Positions 23,622-31,859 of a stretch of 37,405 nt of DNA are shown here, one piece after another. The position numbers and the translations under genes were made by a program. The first letter of the stretch is position 1, and every line of letters begins with the position of its first letter. The notes under the pieces were generated by a model. That model ran no database searches and had not been told where the DNA came from. It worked only from the letters and a program-made list of their open reading frames with translations. Origin of the DNA: Novosphingobium sp. Its GTDB lineage: Bacteria; Pseudomonadota; Alphaproteobacteria; Sphingomonadales; Sphingomonadaceae. Location: assembly GCF_027486195.1 (NCBI RefSeq), contig NZ_JAIXPP010000056.1, positions 1-37,405 on the forward strand, written 5' to 3'.

Positions 23622-24905
23622 ATGACCATGTTCTCATCCGCACCAACCCGCCCGCCCGGCTCTGCCCGCATGGGCCCGCGCGAGTTCGTGGTGCTGATGG
23701 CCATGTCGATGGCACTCCAGGCCCTGGCAATCGATGCCATGTTGCCCGCGCTGGCCGGCATCGCGCAGGAACTTTCGATCAGCGATCCCAACCAGCGCCA
23801 GCTGATTGTCGGGGTGTTCCTGATCGCCAGCGGGCTTGGCGCGCTGCTCCCCGGCTCGCTGGCGGATCGCTATGGCCGGCGCCCGGTGCTGCTGGGCAGT
23901 CTGGTCCTCTACATCGCGCTTTCCATCGGCTGCGCGCTTGTCACCGATTTCAACACCCTGCTCGTGCTCCGCGCCGCACAAGCGCTCGGCAGCGCCGGGC
24001 TTTCGGTCCTCCCCAGCGCGATCATCCGCGATCGCCATGGCGGCGATGCCATGGCGCGGCAGATGTCGACGATCACCGTGATTTTCATGATGGTGCCGAT
24101 GGTCGCCCCCAGCATCGGCCTTGCCGTGCTGCTGGTGGCAGGCTGGCGCTGGATCTTCGCGCTCCTCGCCGTCATGGGGCTGATCGTCGGCCTGTGGGTC
24201 TGGACTCGGCTCGAAGAAACGCTCGATCCCGCCAACCGCCAGCCGATCCAGCTCGCGTCGATCGCAACCAACATGGTCACCGCCGCCTCTGATCGCGCCT
24301 CGTTCGGCTATGTCATCGGCGGGGGTCTCATCCTCAGCGCGCTGTTCGGTTATGTGAACTGTGCGCAGCAGTTGGTCGGTGAACACTTCGGCGCGGGCGC
24401 GTGGTTTCCGCTGATCTTTGGCGCAACCGCGCTGTGCATGGCCTTCGCCAGCTTCTTCAACTCGCGCATCGTCGAACGCTTCGGCGCCCGGCGGGTGTCG
24501 CATGCGGCGGTGCTGATCTCGATCGCACTCAGCGTGCTTCAGGTCTGGCTGGCCAGCCGCGAGCGCGAGGAACTCATCGAGTTCATGCCGGTGATCGCGC
24601 TCAACATCTGCATGGTCGGCTTTATCGGCGCGAATTTCAGCTCGATCGCGCTGCAACCCTTTGCCCACATGGCGGGTGCCGCCAGCTCGGTTCAGGCGTT
24701 CCTGCGCATGGTCATCGGCTCCGGTCTCGGCATGGTGATCGGCCTTGCCTACGATGGCACCGCCCGCCCGCTCGCGCTCGCCTTCCTCGGCTGCGGTCTC
24801 ACCGCGCTGGTGCTGGTGCTGTGGAGCGAACAAGGCCGCCTGTTCCGCCGGATCAACCCGCGCGGCACGCTGCGCGAAGTGCCGCTACCCGATACCCACT
24901 GCTGA
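23622..24905 (+). CDS. Bcr/CflA-family drug efflux transporter (MFS)
   Basis: This 427-residue 12-helix transporter has the Bcr/CflA pattern: an N-terminal ALAIDAMLPALAGIAQEL segment in helix 1, then QLIVGVFLIASGLGALLPGSLADRYGRRPVLLGSLVLY with the MFS motif A variant GSLADRYGRRP. It is followed by RAAQALGSAGLSVLPSAIIRDRHGG. Members export drugs such as bicyclomycin or chloramphenicol, or amino-acid derivatives, using the proton gradient. The start at 23622 gives MTMFSSAPTRP. It is divergent from dinB, and its 3' end overlaps the convergent GGDEF-EAL gene by 21 bp. Confidence 0.9.
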   Translation: MTMFSSAPTRPPGSARMGPREFVVLMAMSMALQALAIDAMLPALAGIAQELSISDPNQRQLIVGVFLIASGLGALLPGSLADRYGRRPVLLGSLVLYIALSIGCALVTDFNTLLVLRAAQALGSAGLSVLPSAIIRDRHGGDAMARQMSTITVIFMMVPMVAPSIGLAVLLVAGWRWIFALLAVMGLIVGLWVWTRLEETLDPANRQPIQLASIATNMVTAASDRASFGYVIGGGLILSALFGYVNCAQQLVGEHFGAGAWFPLIFGATALCMAFASFFNSRIVERFGARRVSHAAVLISIALSVLQVWLASREREELIEFMPVIALNICMVGFIGANFSSIALQPFAHMAGAASSVQAFLRMVIGSGLGMVIGLAYDGTARPLALAFLGCGLTALVLVLWSEQGRLFRRINPRGTLREVPLPDTHC

Positions 24906-26900
24906 GGCGGGACCGAGCAGCCCGGCATAAAGCCGCAGTGCCTGCGCGGCAGGCTCTGGCCGGCCGAAGTGATAGCCCTGCATCAGATGAATGCCGAGCG
25001 CCCGCGCGGCATTGGCCTGCGCCTCGCTTTCGACGCCCTCGATCGAGCAGCCGATGCCCAGCTGCCACGCCAGCGCCACGATCATGCCTGTCACCGCCCG
25101 CGCGCCCGGATCGCTCGAAAGCGCCCCCACCAGCGCACGGTCGAGCTTGATCCGGTCGAGCGGCAGGTCGCGCAATTGCGACAGGCTCGACCAGCCCGCG
25201 CCGAAATCATCGAGCGCGATGCGGAAGCCCTTCTCGCGCAAAGCCACCAGTTGCGCCGCTGCGCGCTTCGGATCGATCTGCAGCGCCCGCTCGGTCACCT
25301 CAAGCATGACCGACGCCGGGTTCGCACCCGCGTCGGCAACGATTTGCGCAATCGTCTCGGCAAGCCCCTCGCGCACCACGTCGCGCGCGGCGAGGTTGAT
25401 CGAGACTTCGAGGCCGGTTTCCCAGGGGCGGCATTCCGAAAGCGTGCGCGCCAGCACCAGCCGGGTCAGCTCGCCCGTGCGGCCGGTCGCATCGGCAATC
25501 GCTAGGAATTCGCCCGGCGCCTGCCACTCGATCCCGTCGGGCGACCAGCGCGCGAGCGCCTCCATGCCCACCACGCGGCCATCGCGGCAATCGAAGATCG
25601 GCTGATAAAGGAGCCGCAACCGGTCCCCGAGCGCGCAATCGTTGAACTGGCGCATCACGGCAATGCGCCGATGGAGCGCCACTTCGTCTTCCGGCCCGAA
25701 CGCGACGATGGCGCCGTCGCCCAACTCCTTTGCCTTGTAGAGCGCCGCGTCGGCGCGTTCGAGGCAAGTCGAGGCCGTATCGCCGTCGGCGCGGTAGAGG
25801 CCGATCGAACCATAAAGCCGCAGCGTTGCACCATTGAACGAGATCGGCTCGCGGATCGCGAAGGAAAGCGCGCGCGCCGCCGCCGTCACCGCATCGGCAT
25901 CGCAGGCACCGTCGAACAGGATGGCGAATTCGTCACCGCCCAGCCGGCCATGCGCGGTCACGCATTCGATCAGGCCGATGCGCTGGTTCACTGTGCGCAG
26001 CACGTGATCGCCGGCGGCGTGGCCGAAGGTATCGTTCACATGCTTGAACCCGTCGAGATCGAACAGCGCCAGCCACGGCCGGATCGCATCTTGCGGCTCG
26101 GCGAGATGCTCCTCAAGGCAGGCGAGGATAGCGCGGCGATTGCGCCCGCCGGTCAGGTGATCGACCGTCGCCTGCCGGTAGTGCGCGCTCGCCAGTTCGG
26201 CGGTCTGCCGCTCGCGGCGCACCAGCAATTGGCGCGAAAGCTCCAGCCGCACGAAATCGCGGTGCTGGATCTGGGTCATCGCCAGCAGGATCGCGGTAAT
26301 GAACACCTGGGCCAGCGCGATCGCCGGGGCATTGGGATGGCCCGTTGCCAGCAGGAACAAGCTCCATGGCAGCGTGAAGGCCATGCCGAGCCGCAGCGCC
26401 GTCTGCGGCGAATTGGCCATGCCGAGCACGGCGGAGAACATCGTTACCGCAATGACGAAATGGAGCAGTTCACGCTGGCCCGAATCACCATAGGGATAAA
26501 GCCCAAGCGACCATGCCACGAACACCAGCGCCGCCCAGCCGCCCAGCCGCTGCATGCCCTGCAGATCGGCGCGCAGTTGTTCGACCGGCCGGGTCGCGAC
26601 CTTGTTCGGCAGCCAGTGCGAGGCGCGTTGCACGGCAACGATGCTCATGACAGGCCCCGCCAGGACCAGACCCAGCGGCGCAGAGCCATGGAAGCAGGCC
26701 GCCACGAGCAGCGTGTTGAAGATCACCACCAGATAAAGCAGCGGTGCACGGTGGGACACGCTCAGCGCGTAAGCTTCGGTAAACGCATCGCCCGGGCGCT
26801 GCTGCCAGTGGCGCCCATAGCAACGCAGGCTGCGGACAAAACCGCGCAGCCTGCGCCGAGCGCGCTGATGCACACCGGATGAGGGACTGCCACTAGCCAT
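24885..26900 (-). CDS. Membrane GGDEF-EAL protein (c-di-GMP synthesis and breakdown)
   Basis: The 671-residue protein has a basic N-terminus, a membrane region of about five or six helices (residues 54-210), a short coiled linker, a GGDEF domain and an EAL domain. The GGDEF active site is intact (GGDEF at 321-325, DLDGFKHVND before it), and there is no RxxD inhibitory site in the usual place. The EAL domain is also intact by motif: EAL at 447-449, then EVSINLAARD, LEVTERAL, ALDDFGAG and KLDRAL, with SIEGVES and YHFGRP near the end. It may therefore both make and degrade c-di-GMP. No recognised sensory domain is visible. Its 3' end overlaps the MFS gene by 21 bp. Confidence 0.93.
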   Translation of the reverse strand: MASGSPSSGVHQRARRRLRGFVRSLRCYGRHWQQRPGDAFTEAYALSVSHRAPLLYLVVIFNTLLVAACFHGSAPLGLVLAGPVMSIVAVQRASHWLPNKVATRPVEQLRADLQGMQRLGGWAALVFVAWSLGLYPYGDSGQRELLHFVIAVTMFSAVLGMANSPQTALRLGMAFTLPWSLFLLATGHPNAPAIALAQVFITAILLAMTQIQHRDFVRLELSRQLLVRRERQTAELASAHYRQATVDHLTGGRNRRAILACLEEHLAEPQDAIRPWLALFDLDGFKHVNDTFGHAAGDHVLRTVNQRIGLIECVTAHGRLGGDEFAILFDGACDADAVTAAARALSFAIREPISFNGATLRLYGSIGLYRADGDTASTCLERADAALYKAKELGDGAIVAFGPEDEVALHRRIAVMRQFNDCALGDRLRLLYQPIFDCRDGRVVGMEALARWSPDGIEWQAPGEFLAIADATGRTGELTRLVLARTLSECRPWETGLEVSINLAARDVVREGLAETIAQIVADAGANPASVMLEVTERALQIDPKRAAAQLVALREKGFRIALDDFGAGWSSLSQLRDLPLDRIKLDRALVGALSSDPGARAVTGMIVALAWQLGIGCSIEGVESEAQANAARALGIHLMQGYHFGRPEPAAQALRLYAGLLGPASAVGIG

Positions 26901-27013
26901 CGCGGCGGTTTACGGCGGTGAGAGTTAACGCCTTCTCAAGGTCCGGGGCGAATTATCGATGGAACTGGAGAACTTTAACACCCGCAATGGAGGAATTTCG
27001 CTCCGAAGTGGGT

Positions 27014-27853
27014 TTACCTCGGCCCCTCTGTCAGTGCCGCAACCAGCGCCTTGACCTTCTTCTGCCGCCACTGCGGCAGCGGGGCCACCAGCCAGTAGGA
27101 ACGGCGGCAGCAGACCGGCTCGCCCAGCGGCACGACCCTGCCCGCCGAGATCGCGCTTTCGGCCAGCATGAGCGGCACTCGCGCCTTGCCGAGCCCGGCG
27201 GCTGCCGCGCTGATCGCCGTGCCCCCGTCGCCGACCGAAAACTGCGTCTCGCGCGCCGCGCCATCAGGATTGGGGCCCTCGGGCGCGGGATCGCCCGGCC
27301 AGGCGATCCACGGCGCATCCTCCCCGCTACCCGGCCCAGTTCCCGGGGCCGCGACGATCTGCATCAGCGGCTCGCCCAGCGCGATACCTTCGAGATCGCC
27401 AGGGCCTTCCGCCCAGCGCACCGCAAGGTTCAGATTAGCCTCGGTAAAATCAAGATCGCCATCGCTGCCGACGAGCGCGAATCGCAAGCCCGGATTGGCA
27501 AGGCGGAACGCAGCGAGGCGCGGGCTGAGCCACGCGGCAAAGAAATCGCGCGGGCAGGCCACCGTATAGACATGGCTCGATTGCCCGGCCTGCATCGCCT
27601 GCACGCCTTCCTCGAAGCGCAGGAACCCCTCACGGATTGCATCGAGCCCGGCCGCCGCCTCGTCCGTCAGCACCAGCCCCTTGGTGGTGCGGCGAAACAG
27701 CACGACGCCGAGCAGGTCTTCCAGCGCGCGGATCTGCTGGCCGACCGCCGCCGGGGTCACCGCCAGTTCGTCCGCCGCGCGGGTGAAGGAAAGGTGCCGC
27801 GCCGCCGCGTCGAGCACGCGCAGGCCGTTCAGCGGCAGATGGGTCCGCTTCAT
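27014..27853 (-). CDS. LysR-family transcriptional regulator (GcvA-like)
   Basis: The 279-residue protein has the LysR winged-helix domain at residues 6-65 (LNGLRVLDAAARHLSFTRAADELAVTPAAVGQQIRALEDLLG). The start resembles GcvA/AmpR-type members. A substrate-binding domain follows (residues 90-279), with GDLDFTEANLNLAVRWAEG and a C-terminal RSYWLVAP strand. The effector and targets are unknown. It starts nine bases after the apaG stop on the same strand and is probably cotranscribed with apaG. A 12-bp palindrome (27857-27868) spans the junction. Confidence 0.9.
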   Translation of the reverse strand: MKRTHLPLNGLRVLDAAARHLSFTRAADELAVTPAAVGQQIRALEDLLGVVLFRRTTKGLVLTDEAAAGLDAIREGFLRFEEGVQAMQAGQSSHVYTVACPRDFFAAWLSPRLAAFRLANPGLRFALVGSDGDLDFTEANLNLAVRWAEGPGDLEGIALGEPLMQIVAAPGTGPGSGEDAPWIAWPGDPAPEGPNPDGAARETQFSVGDGGTAISAAAAGLGKARVPLMLAESAISAGRVVPLGEPVCCRRSYWLVAPLPQWRQKKVKALVAALTEGPR

Positions 27854-27862
27854 GCTAACTGA

Positions 27863-28261
27863 TCAGTTCGCGGTCGCGGGTGCGGCAAGCGGGAAGTAGG
27901 GGATTGCCACGTCCACCAGCGAGCCATCGGCCCGCTCCATCGTATAGTGGCCTTCCATGCTGCCATGCGGCGTGCCGAGCGGGCAGCCCGAAACATAATC
28001 ATGGGCCGCACCGGGGGCGAGCAGCGGCTGTTCGCCCACCACCCCATCCCCATCGACGAAGTTGATCATTCCCCGCCCATCGGTGATGCGCCAGTGCCGC
28101 GTAAGCAGGCGTATCGGTTGGTCTGAGCCGTTTTCGATCCGGATATGATAGACCCAGAACCATTTGCCGGCATCGATGCGCGACTGTTCGGGCAGGAAAT
28201 TGACAGCGACGCGCACTGTCACTCCCTCCGTCACGGCAGCATGCTGGAAGAGCTGTTTCAT
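27863..28261 (-). CDS. apaG: ApaG protein
   Basis: ApaG is a small immunoglobulin-fold protein linked to Co2+/Mg2+ resistance in enterobacteria; its exact role is unclear. The 132-residue protein has the family pattern: TEGVTVRVAVNFLPEQSRIDAGKWFWVYHIRIENGSDQPIRLLTRHWRITDG, then VVGEQPLLAPGAAHDYVSGCPLGTPHGSMEGHY. The frame extends upstream to 28888, but the conserved part begins at the ATG at 28261. No strong Shine-Dalgarno is visible. It is divergent from recO, with about 100 bp between starts. Confidence 0.95.
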   Translation of the reverse strand: MKQLFQHAAVTEGVTVRVAVNFLPEQSRIDAGKWFWVYHIRIENGSDQPIRLLTRHWRITDGRGMINFVDGDGVVGEQPLLAPGAAHDYVSGCPLGTPHGSMEGHYTMERADGSLVDVAIPYFPLAAPATAN

Positions 28262-28360
28262 AGGAAACAAGCTAACCCAGATTGGCGGCGGTTCCAACGG
28301 TGGATTCATCCATTGATCTGCTTGCTGCAACCTGTGGCAATCTCCACACGGGTTATCACC

Positions 28361-28975
28361 ATGCTCATAAGGGCCCCCGCCATCATCTGCGCCTCGCGTG
28401 CCCACGGCGAGCATGGTGCGGTGGTGCGCCTGCTGACGGCGGACCACGGCCTGATCGCCGGATACGTTGCCGGCGCGCGCGGGCGGACGCTGCGGCCCGT
28501 GCTGATTCCCGGCAATCTCGTCGCCGCCGAGCTCAATGCGCGCACGATGAGCCAGCTCCCTTCGGCCAAGCTGGAGCTTGTCACCAGCCGCGGCCCCTGG
28601 CTCGGTGAGCCGCTGGCGAGCGCGGGGATCGGCTGGGTCACCACGCTCACCGCGCAGAGCTTGCCCGAGGGCCAGCCCTTCCCCGGCATCCACGGCGCGC
28701 TCGAAGCCGTGCTCGATGCGATCTGCCATGCTCCCTCGGCGCGCGGCTGGGCCCGTGCCGTCGCCGCCTATGAAGCGCTGCTGTTGCAGGAGATCGGCTA
28801 TGGCCATGCCCAGCCGCCGCCGGCCGAAGAGCCGTGGGAAAGCCTGCTCGCCCGGCTCGATCGGCAGGGCCTTTCCCTCGCGAAGCACCTGCTTGCCGAT
28901 CCGCGCCGCGATGGTATGGCGGCGCGCGCCATCCTGATCGAGCGATTCAAGCGGATCGATGGCGGCGCGCAGTGA
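28361..28975 (+). CDS. recO: DNA repair protein RecO
   Basis: RecO helps load RecA onto SSB-coated single-stranded DNA in the RecFOR pathway. The 204-residue protein starts with the OB-fold N-terminus: [39 protein letters not shown], then [27 protein letters not shown] helical region follows ([13 protein letters not shown]). It is shorter than E. coli RecO, and zinc-binding cysteines are not evident, as in other sphingomonad copies from memory. The frame is open further upstream, but the ATG at 28361 matches the family. Its 3' end lies 20 bp before leuB, suggesting cotranscription. Confidence 0.93.
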   Translation: MLIRAPAIICASRAHGEHGAVVRLLTADHGLIAGYVAGARGRTLRPVLIPGNLVAAELNARTMSQLPSAKLELVTSRGPWLGEPLASAGIGWVTTLTAQSLPEGQPFPGIHGALEAVLDAICHAPSARGWARAVAAYEALLLQEIGYGHAQPPPAEEPWESLLARLDRQGLSLAKHLLADPRRDGMAARAILIERFKRIDGGAQ

Positions 28976-28994
28976 TATTCCAGGGATGGTTCAG

Positions 28995-30050
28995 ATGAAG
29001 ATTGCAGTTCTGCCGGGCGACGGCATCGGCCCCGAAGTCACGCGCGAAGCGCTGCGGGTTCTCGATGCACTGGATCTTGGCATCGAACGCGAAGAGGCCC
29101 TTGTCGGCGGCGCGGCTTATCACGCCACCGGCCATCCGCTTCCGCCCGAAACCCTCAGCCTTGCCGAAGCGTCTGACGGCGTGCTGTTCGGCGCGGTCGG
29201 CGATCCCACCTGCGATGCGCTGGAGCGCCACCTGCGCCCCGAACAGGCGATCCTCGGCCTGCGCAAGGCCTTGACCTTGTTCGCCAATCTGCGCCCGGCC
29301 AAGGTCTTTGCGGGCCTCGAAGGCCATTCCGCGCTGCGCCCCGAAGTTGCCGGTGCGATCGATCTCCTCATTGTGCGCGAACTCAACGGCGACGTTTATT
29401 TCGGCGAAAAGGGCTTCCGCACCACCGCCAGCGGCGAACGCGAAGGCTGGGACATGATGTCCTACAGCGAAAGCGAAGTGCGCCGCATCGCGCATGTCGC
29501 CTTCCGCGCGGCGCAAGGCCGAGGCGGCCGCCTCTGCTCGGTCGACAAGGCCAATGTCCTCGAAACCTCGCAGCTCTGGCGCGATGTGGTGATCGAAGTC
29601 GCCAAGGAATACCCGGACGTTACGCTCGAACACATGTACGTCGACAACGCCGCGATGCAGCTGGTCAAGAGCCCCGGCCAGTTTGACGTCGTCGTCACCG
29701 GCAATCTCTTCGGCGACATTCTTTCGGATCAGGCCAGCATGTGCGTCGGCTCGATCGGCCTGCTCGCCTCGGCCTCGCTCGGCGCGCGGCAGACGGCGCA
29801 CGGCACGTTCGGCCTCTACGAACCGATCCACGGCTCCGCGCCCGATATCGTCGGCAAGGGCCTCGCCAACCCCATCGCCACGATCCTGTCGCTCGCCATG
29901 TTGCTGCGCCACTCGCTCGGCCTGGCGGATGCGGCAGACCGCATCGAAGCCGCCGTCGCGCGCACTCTGGCCGATGGCATTCTCGGCCGCGATCTGGGCG
30001 GGAGCGCGGGAACGACGGAAATTGGTGACGCGGTGCTCGCAAGGCTGTAA
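28995..30050 (+). CDS. leuB: 3-isopropylmalate dehydrogenase LeuB
   Basis: LeuB oxidises and decarboxylates 3-isopropylmalate with NAD+ in leucine synthesis. The 351-residue protein has [14 protein letters not shown] at the N-terminus and [12 protein letters not shown]. The active-site lysine lies in [18 protein letters not shown], the metal-binding aspartates in [10 protein letters not shown], and the NAD-binding motif in [20 protein letters not shown]. Length is normal. The ATG at 28995 has AGGGA eight bases upstream; an in-frame ATG at 28959 overlaps recO and adds a non-conserved stretch. leuC and leuD are not in the window. Confidence 0.96.
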   Translation: MKIAVLPGDGIGPEVTREALRVLDALDLGIEREEALVGGAAYHATGHPLPPETLSLAEASDGVLFGAVGDPTCDALERHLRPEQAILGLRKALTLFANLRPAKVFAGLEGHSALRPEVAGAIDLLIVRELNGDVYFGEKGFRTTASGEREGWDMMSYSESEVRRIAHVAFRAAQGRGGRLCSVDKANVLETSQLWRDVVIEVAKEYPDVTLEHMYVDNAAMQLVKSPGQFDVVVTGNLFGDILSDQASMCVGSIGLLASASLGARQTAHGTFGLYEPIHGSAPDIVGKGLANPIATILSLAMLLRHSLGLADAADRIEAAVARTLADGILGRDLGGSAGTTEIGDAVLARL

Positions 30051-30061
30051 GCGCGCGCTCC

Positions 30062-31183
30062 ATGCTGCAACTTGCTGTCATCCTTCCCACGTTCAACGAA
30101 CGCAAGAACATCGCGCCCATGGTCGAGCGGCTCAGCGCCGCATTGGGAGACATCGCTTGGGAAGCGATCTTCGTCGACGACAACAGCCCCGATGGCACCG
30201 CCGAGGAAGCGCGCCGCATCGGTCGCGACGATCCGCGCGTCCGCGTGATCGAGCGCATCGGCCGCCGCGGCCTTGCCTCTGCCGCGATCGAGGGCATGTG
30301 CGCCACCGCCGCGCCGATTGTCGCGGTGATGGATGCCGATCACCAGCACGATCCTGCGCTTCTGCCCGGCATGTACGAAGCGGTTCAGGGCGGCGAGTAC
30401 GATGTCGCCTATGCCTCGCGCTTTGCCGAGGGCGCCAGCACCGAAGCCTGGGGCCGGCCCGACCGCGTCAAGGCCTCGGGCCTCGCCAACCGCATCGCCC
30501 GCCGCGTGACGGGCGTGCAGCTCTCCGATCCGATGAGCGGCTTCTTCATGCTCCGCGCCGAAACCTTGCGCGCCGATGCGCACCGGCTTTCGGGCGTGGG
30601 CTTCAAGATTCTGCTCGATATTCTCGCCACGGTCGATGCGCCGCTGCGCGTCAAGGAATTCCCCCTGAACTTTGCCGCCCGCGCCGAAGGCGAAAGCAAG
30701 CTCGATCGCACGGTCGTCTTCGAATTCCTGATCGGCCTCTACGACAAGTGGCTGGGCCGCATCATCCCGACCCGCTTTGCCCTGTTCGGCACGATCGGCG
30801 GCCTCGGCGTGATCGTGCACATGGCGGTCCTCGCCTCTGTGCTCGGCGCGTTCGGCCAGAAGATCCTCTACCACAACTGGTCGGACCAGATCGAATTCAT
30901 CATCGCGCAGACCTCGGCAGCGGTGGTGGCGATGACCTTCAACTTCATGCTCAACAACGAGCTGACCTATGCCGACAAGCGCCTGCGCGGCTTCGTTCCG
31001 CTGATGCGCGGCTGGGCCAAGTTCGCGCTCACGTGCTCGGTCGGCCTCCTCGCCAACGTCGGCGCGGCCGCCGCGTTGATGCGCATGGGCTTCCATGCCT
31101 ATCCGGCCGCCATCGTCGGCATAGTCGTCGGCTCGGTGTGGAACTTCGCGCTTTCCAGCAAGTTCGTCTGGGGCAAGTACTGA
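30062..31183 (+). CDS. DPM1-like polyprenol-phosphate glycosyltransferase with GtrA domain
   Basis: The 373-residue protein joins two domains. Residues 1-220 are a family 2 glycosyltransferase of the dolichol-phosphate mannose synthase type: VILPTFNERKNI, FVDDNSPDGT (38-46), VMDADHQHDP with the DAD at 91-93, and SDPMSGFFMLR. Residues 238-370 form a GtrA-like domain of four membrane helices, starting RFALFGTIGGLGV and including NFMLNNELTYA and SSKFVWGKY. It should load a sugar from a nucleotide donor onto undecaprenyl phosphate and help present it in the periplasm. A PMT-family transferase lies 0.7 kb downstream on the other strand and is a candidate user of that lipid-sugar. It starts 11 bp after leuB. 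Confidence 0.92.
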   Translation: MLQLAVILPTFNERKNIAPMVERLSAALGDIAWEAIFVDDNSPDGTAEEARRIGRDDPRVRVIERIGRRGLASAAIEGMCATAAPIVAVMDADHQHDPALLPGMYEAVQGGEYDVAYASRFAEGASTEAWGRPDRVKASGLANRIARRVTGVQLSDPMSGFFMLRAETLRADAHRLSGVGFKILLDILATVDAPLRVKEFPLNFAARAEGESKLDRTVVFEFLIGLYDKWLGRIIPTRFALFGTIGGLGVIVHMAVLASVLGAFGQKILYHNWSDQIEFIIAQTSAAVVAMTFNFMLNNELTYADKRLRGFVPLMRGWAKFALTCSVGLLANVGAAAALMRMGFHAYPAAIVGIVVGSVWNFALSSKFVWGKY

Positions 31184-31307
31184 TCTGAAATCCTCGTCAT
31201 TATCCCGCAGGGGCAAATGGTGAGGATCGAAAGTTTCTCCACTACGGCTGTGTTTTCCGATAGCCTCGCTTCCGCAATGACAGCTCTATATATATCGTTG
31301 CTGCCTT

Positions 31308-31826
31308 ATGGCATTCGCGATCATCAGGGCTAACTTCCGACGTAGACGCATCCTGCTTTGTGCAGCGGCGATCGCGATGGCTGCGCTTGATCTGTGGCTG
31401 CTGCTGCCGCCGAAGGCTGCTGAGCGACCGATCAGCATCAAGATCTCGTTTCCCTGGCTTTATCCAGACCGCCCCCTTCCACAGAGCTTCCCGGCCCAAG
31501 AAGCCATTTCCGGCTTCCATGTACCGGATGAGGGCGCTCAGGATCTCCCGCCTCATCGCGAAATAGCGGATGCATCGCATGTTCTAGCGGACGACGTAGC
31601 AACGCTTGGTGGCAATGCTACTTACGGCAGGGCGATGGTGGCGATGCGCGCTTTTGCAGAAAATGGTAACTGCCTCTTCGGCATCCTGCGCAATCCGGAC
31701 TCAGATACAGTGACGCCGCGCATCACCTGGATGGAACTGGAATGGGTGCGCAGTGATCGCGGCACGCATTTGCGATGCGCGAACGATCCGGAATCCTACA
31801 TGTTTCAGATACCAAGAACTGACTGA
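31308..31826 (+). CDS. Orphan membrane-anchored protein, function unknown
   Basis: I do not recognise the 172-residue product. It has a basic start (RANFRRRR), a single hydrophobic helix at about residues 14-34 and a soluble remainder with two cysteines (GNCLFG, LRCAND). It is likely anchored in the inner membrane with the bulk in the periplasm. The region is clearly less GC-rich than its surroundings and uses codons rare in the window (AGG, AGA, CTA, GTA, ATA). This suggests recent acquisition or weak selection. No Shine-Dalgarno precedes the ATG. A 112-residue frame on the opposite strand (31242-31580) looks like a shadow. It lies between the GtrA-type glycosyltransferase and the PMT gene. 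Confidence 0.5.
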   Translation: MAFAIIRANFRRRRILLCAAAIAMAALDLWLLLPPKAAERPISIKISFPWLYPDRPLPQSFPAQEAISGFHVPDEGAQDLPPHREIADASHVLADDVATLGGNATYGRAMVAMRAFAENGNCLFGILRNPDSDTVTPRITWMELEWVRSDRGTHLRCANDPESYMFQIPRTD

Positions 31827-31859
31827 CAGCAACCCTAGCCGCGTTATGAGGCTGCCGGC

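Noticed and set aside
31242..31580. 112-residue minus-strand ORF opposite the orphan gene
   Set aside because: It has no signal, domain or ribosome binding site; the plus-strand frame has a membrane anchor and reads to a better-placed end. The choice is not certain.
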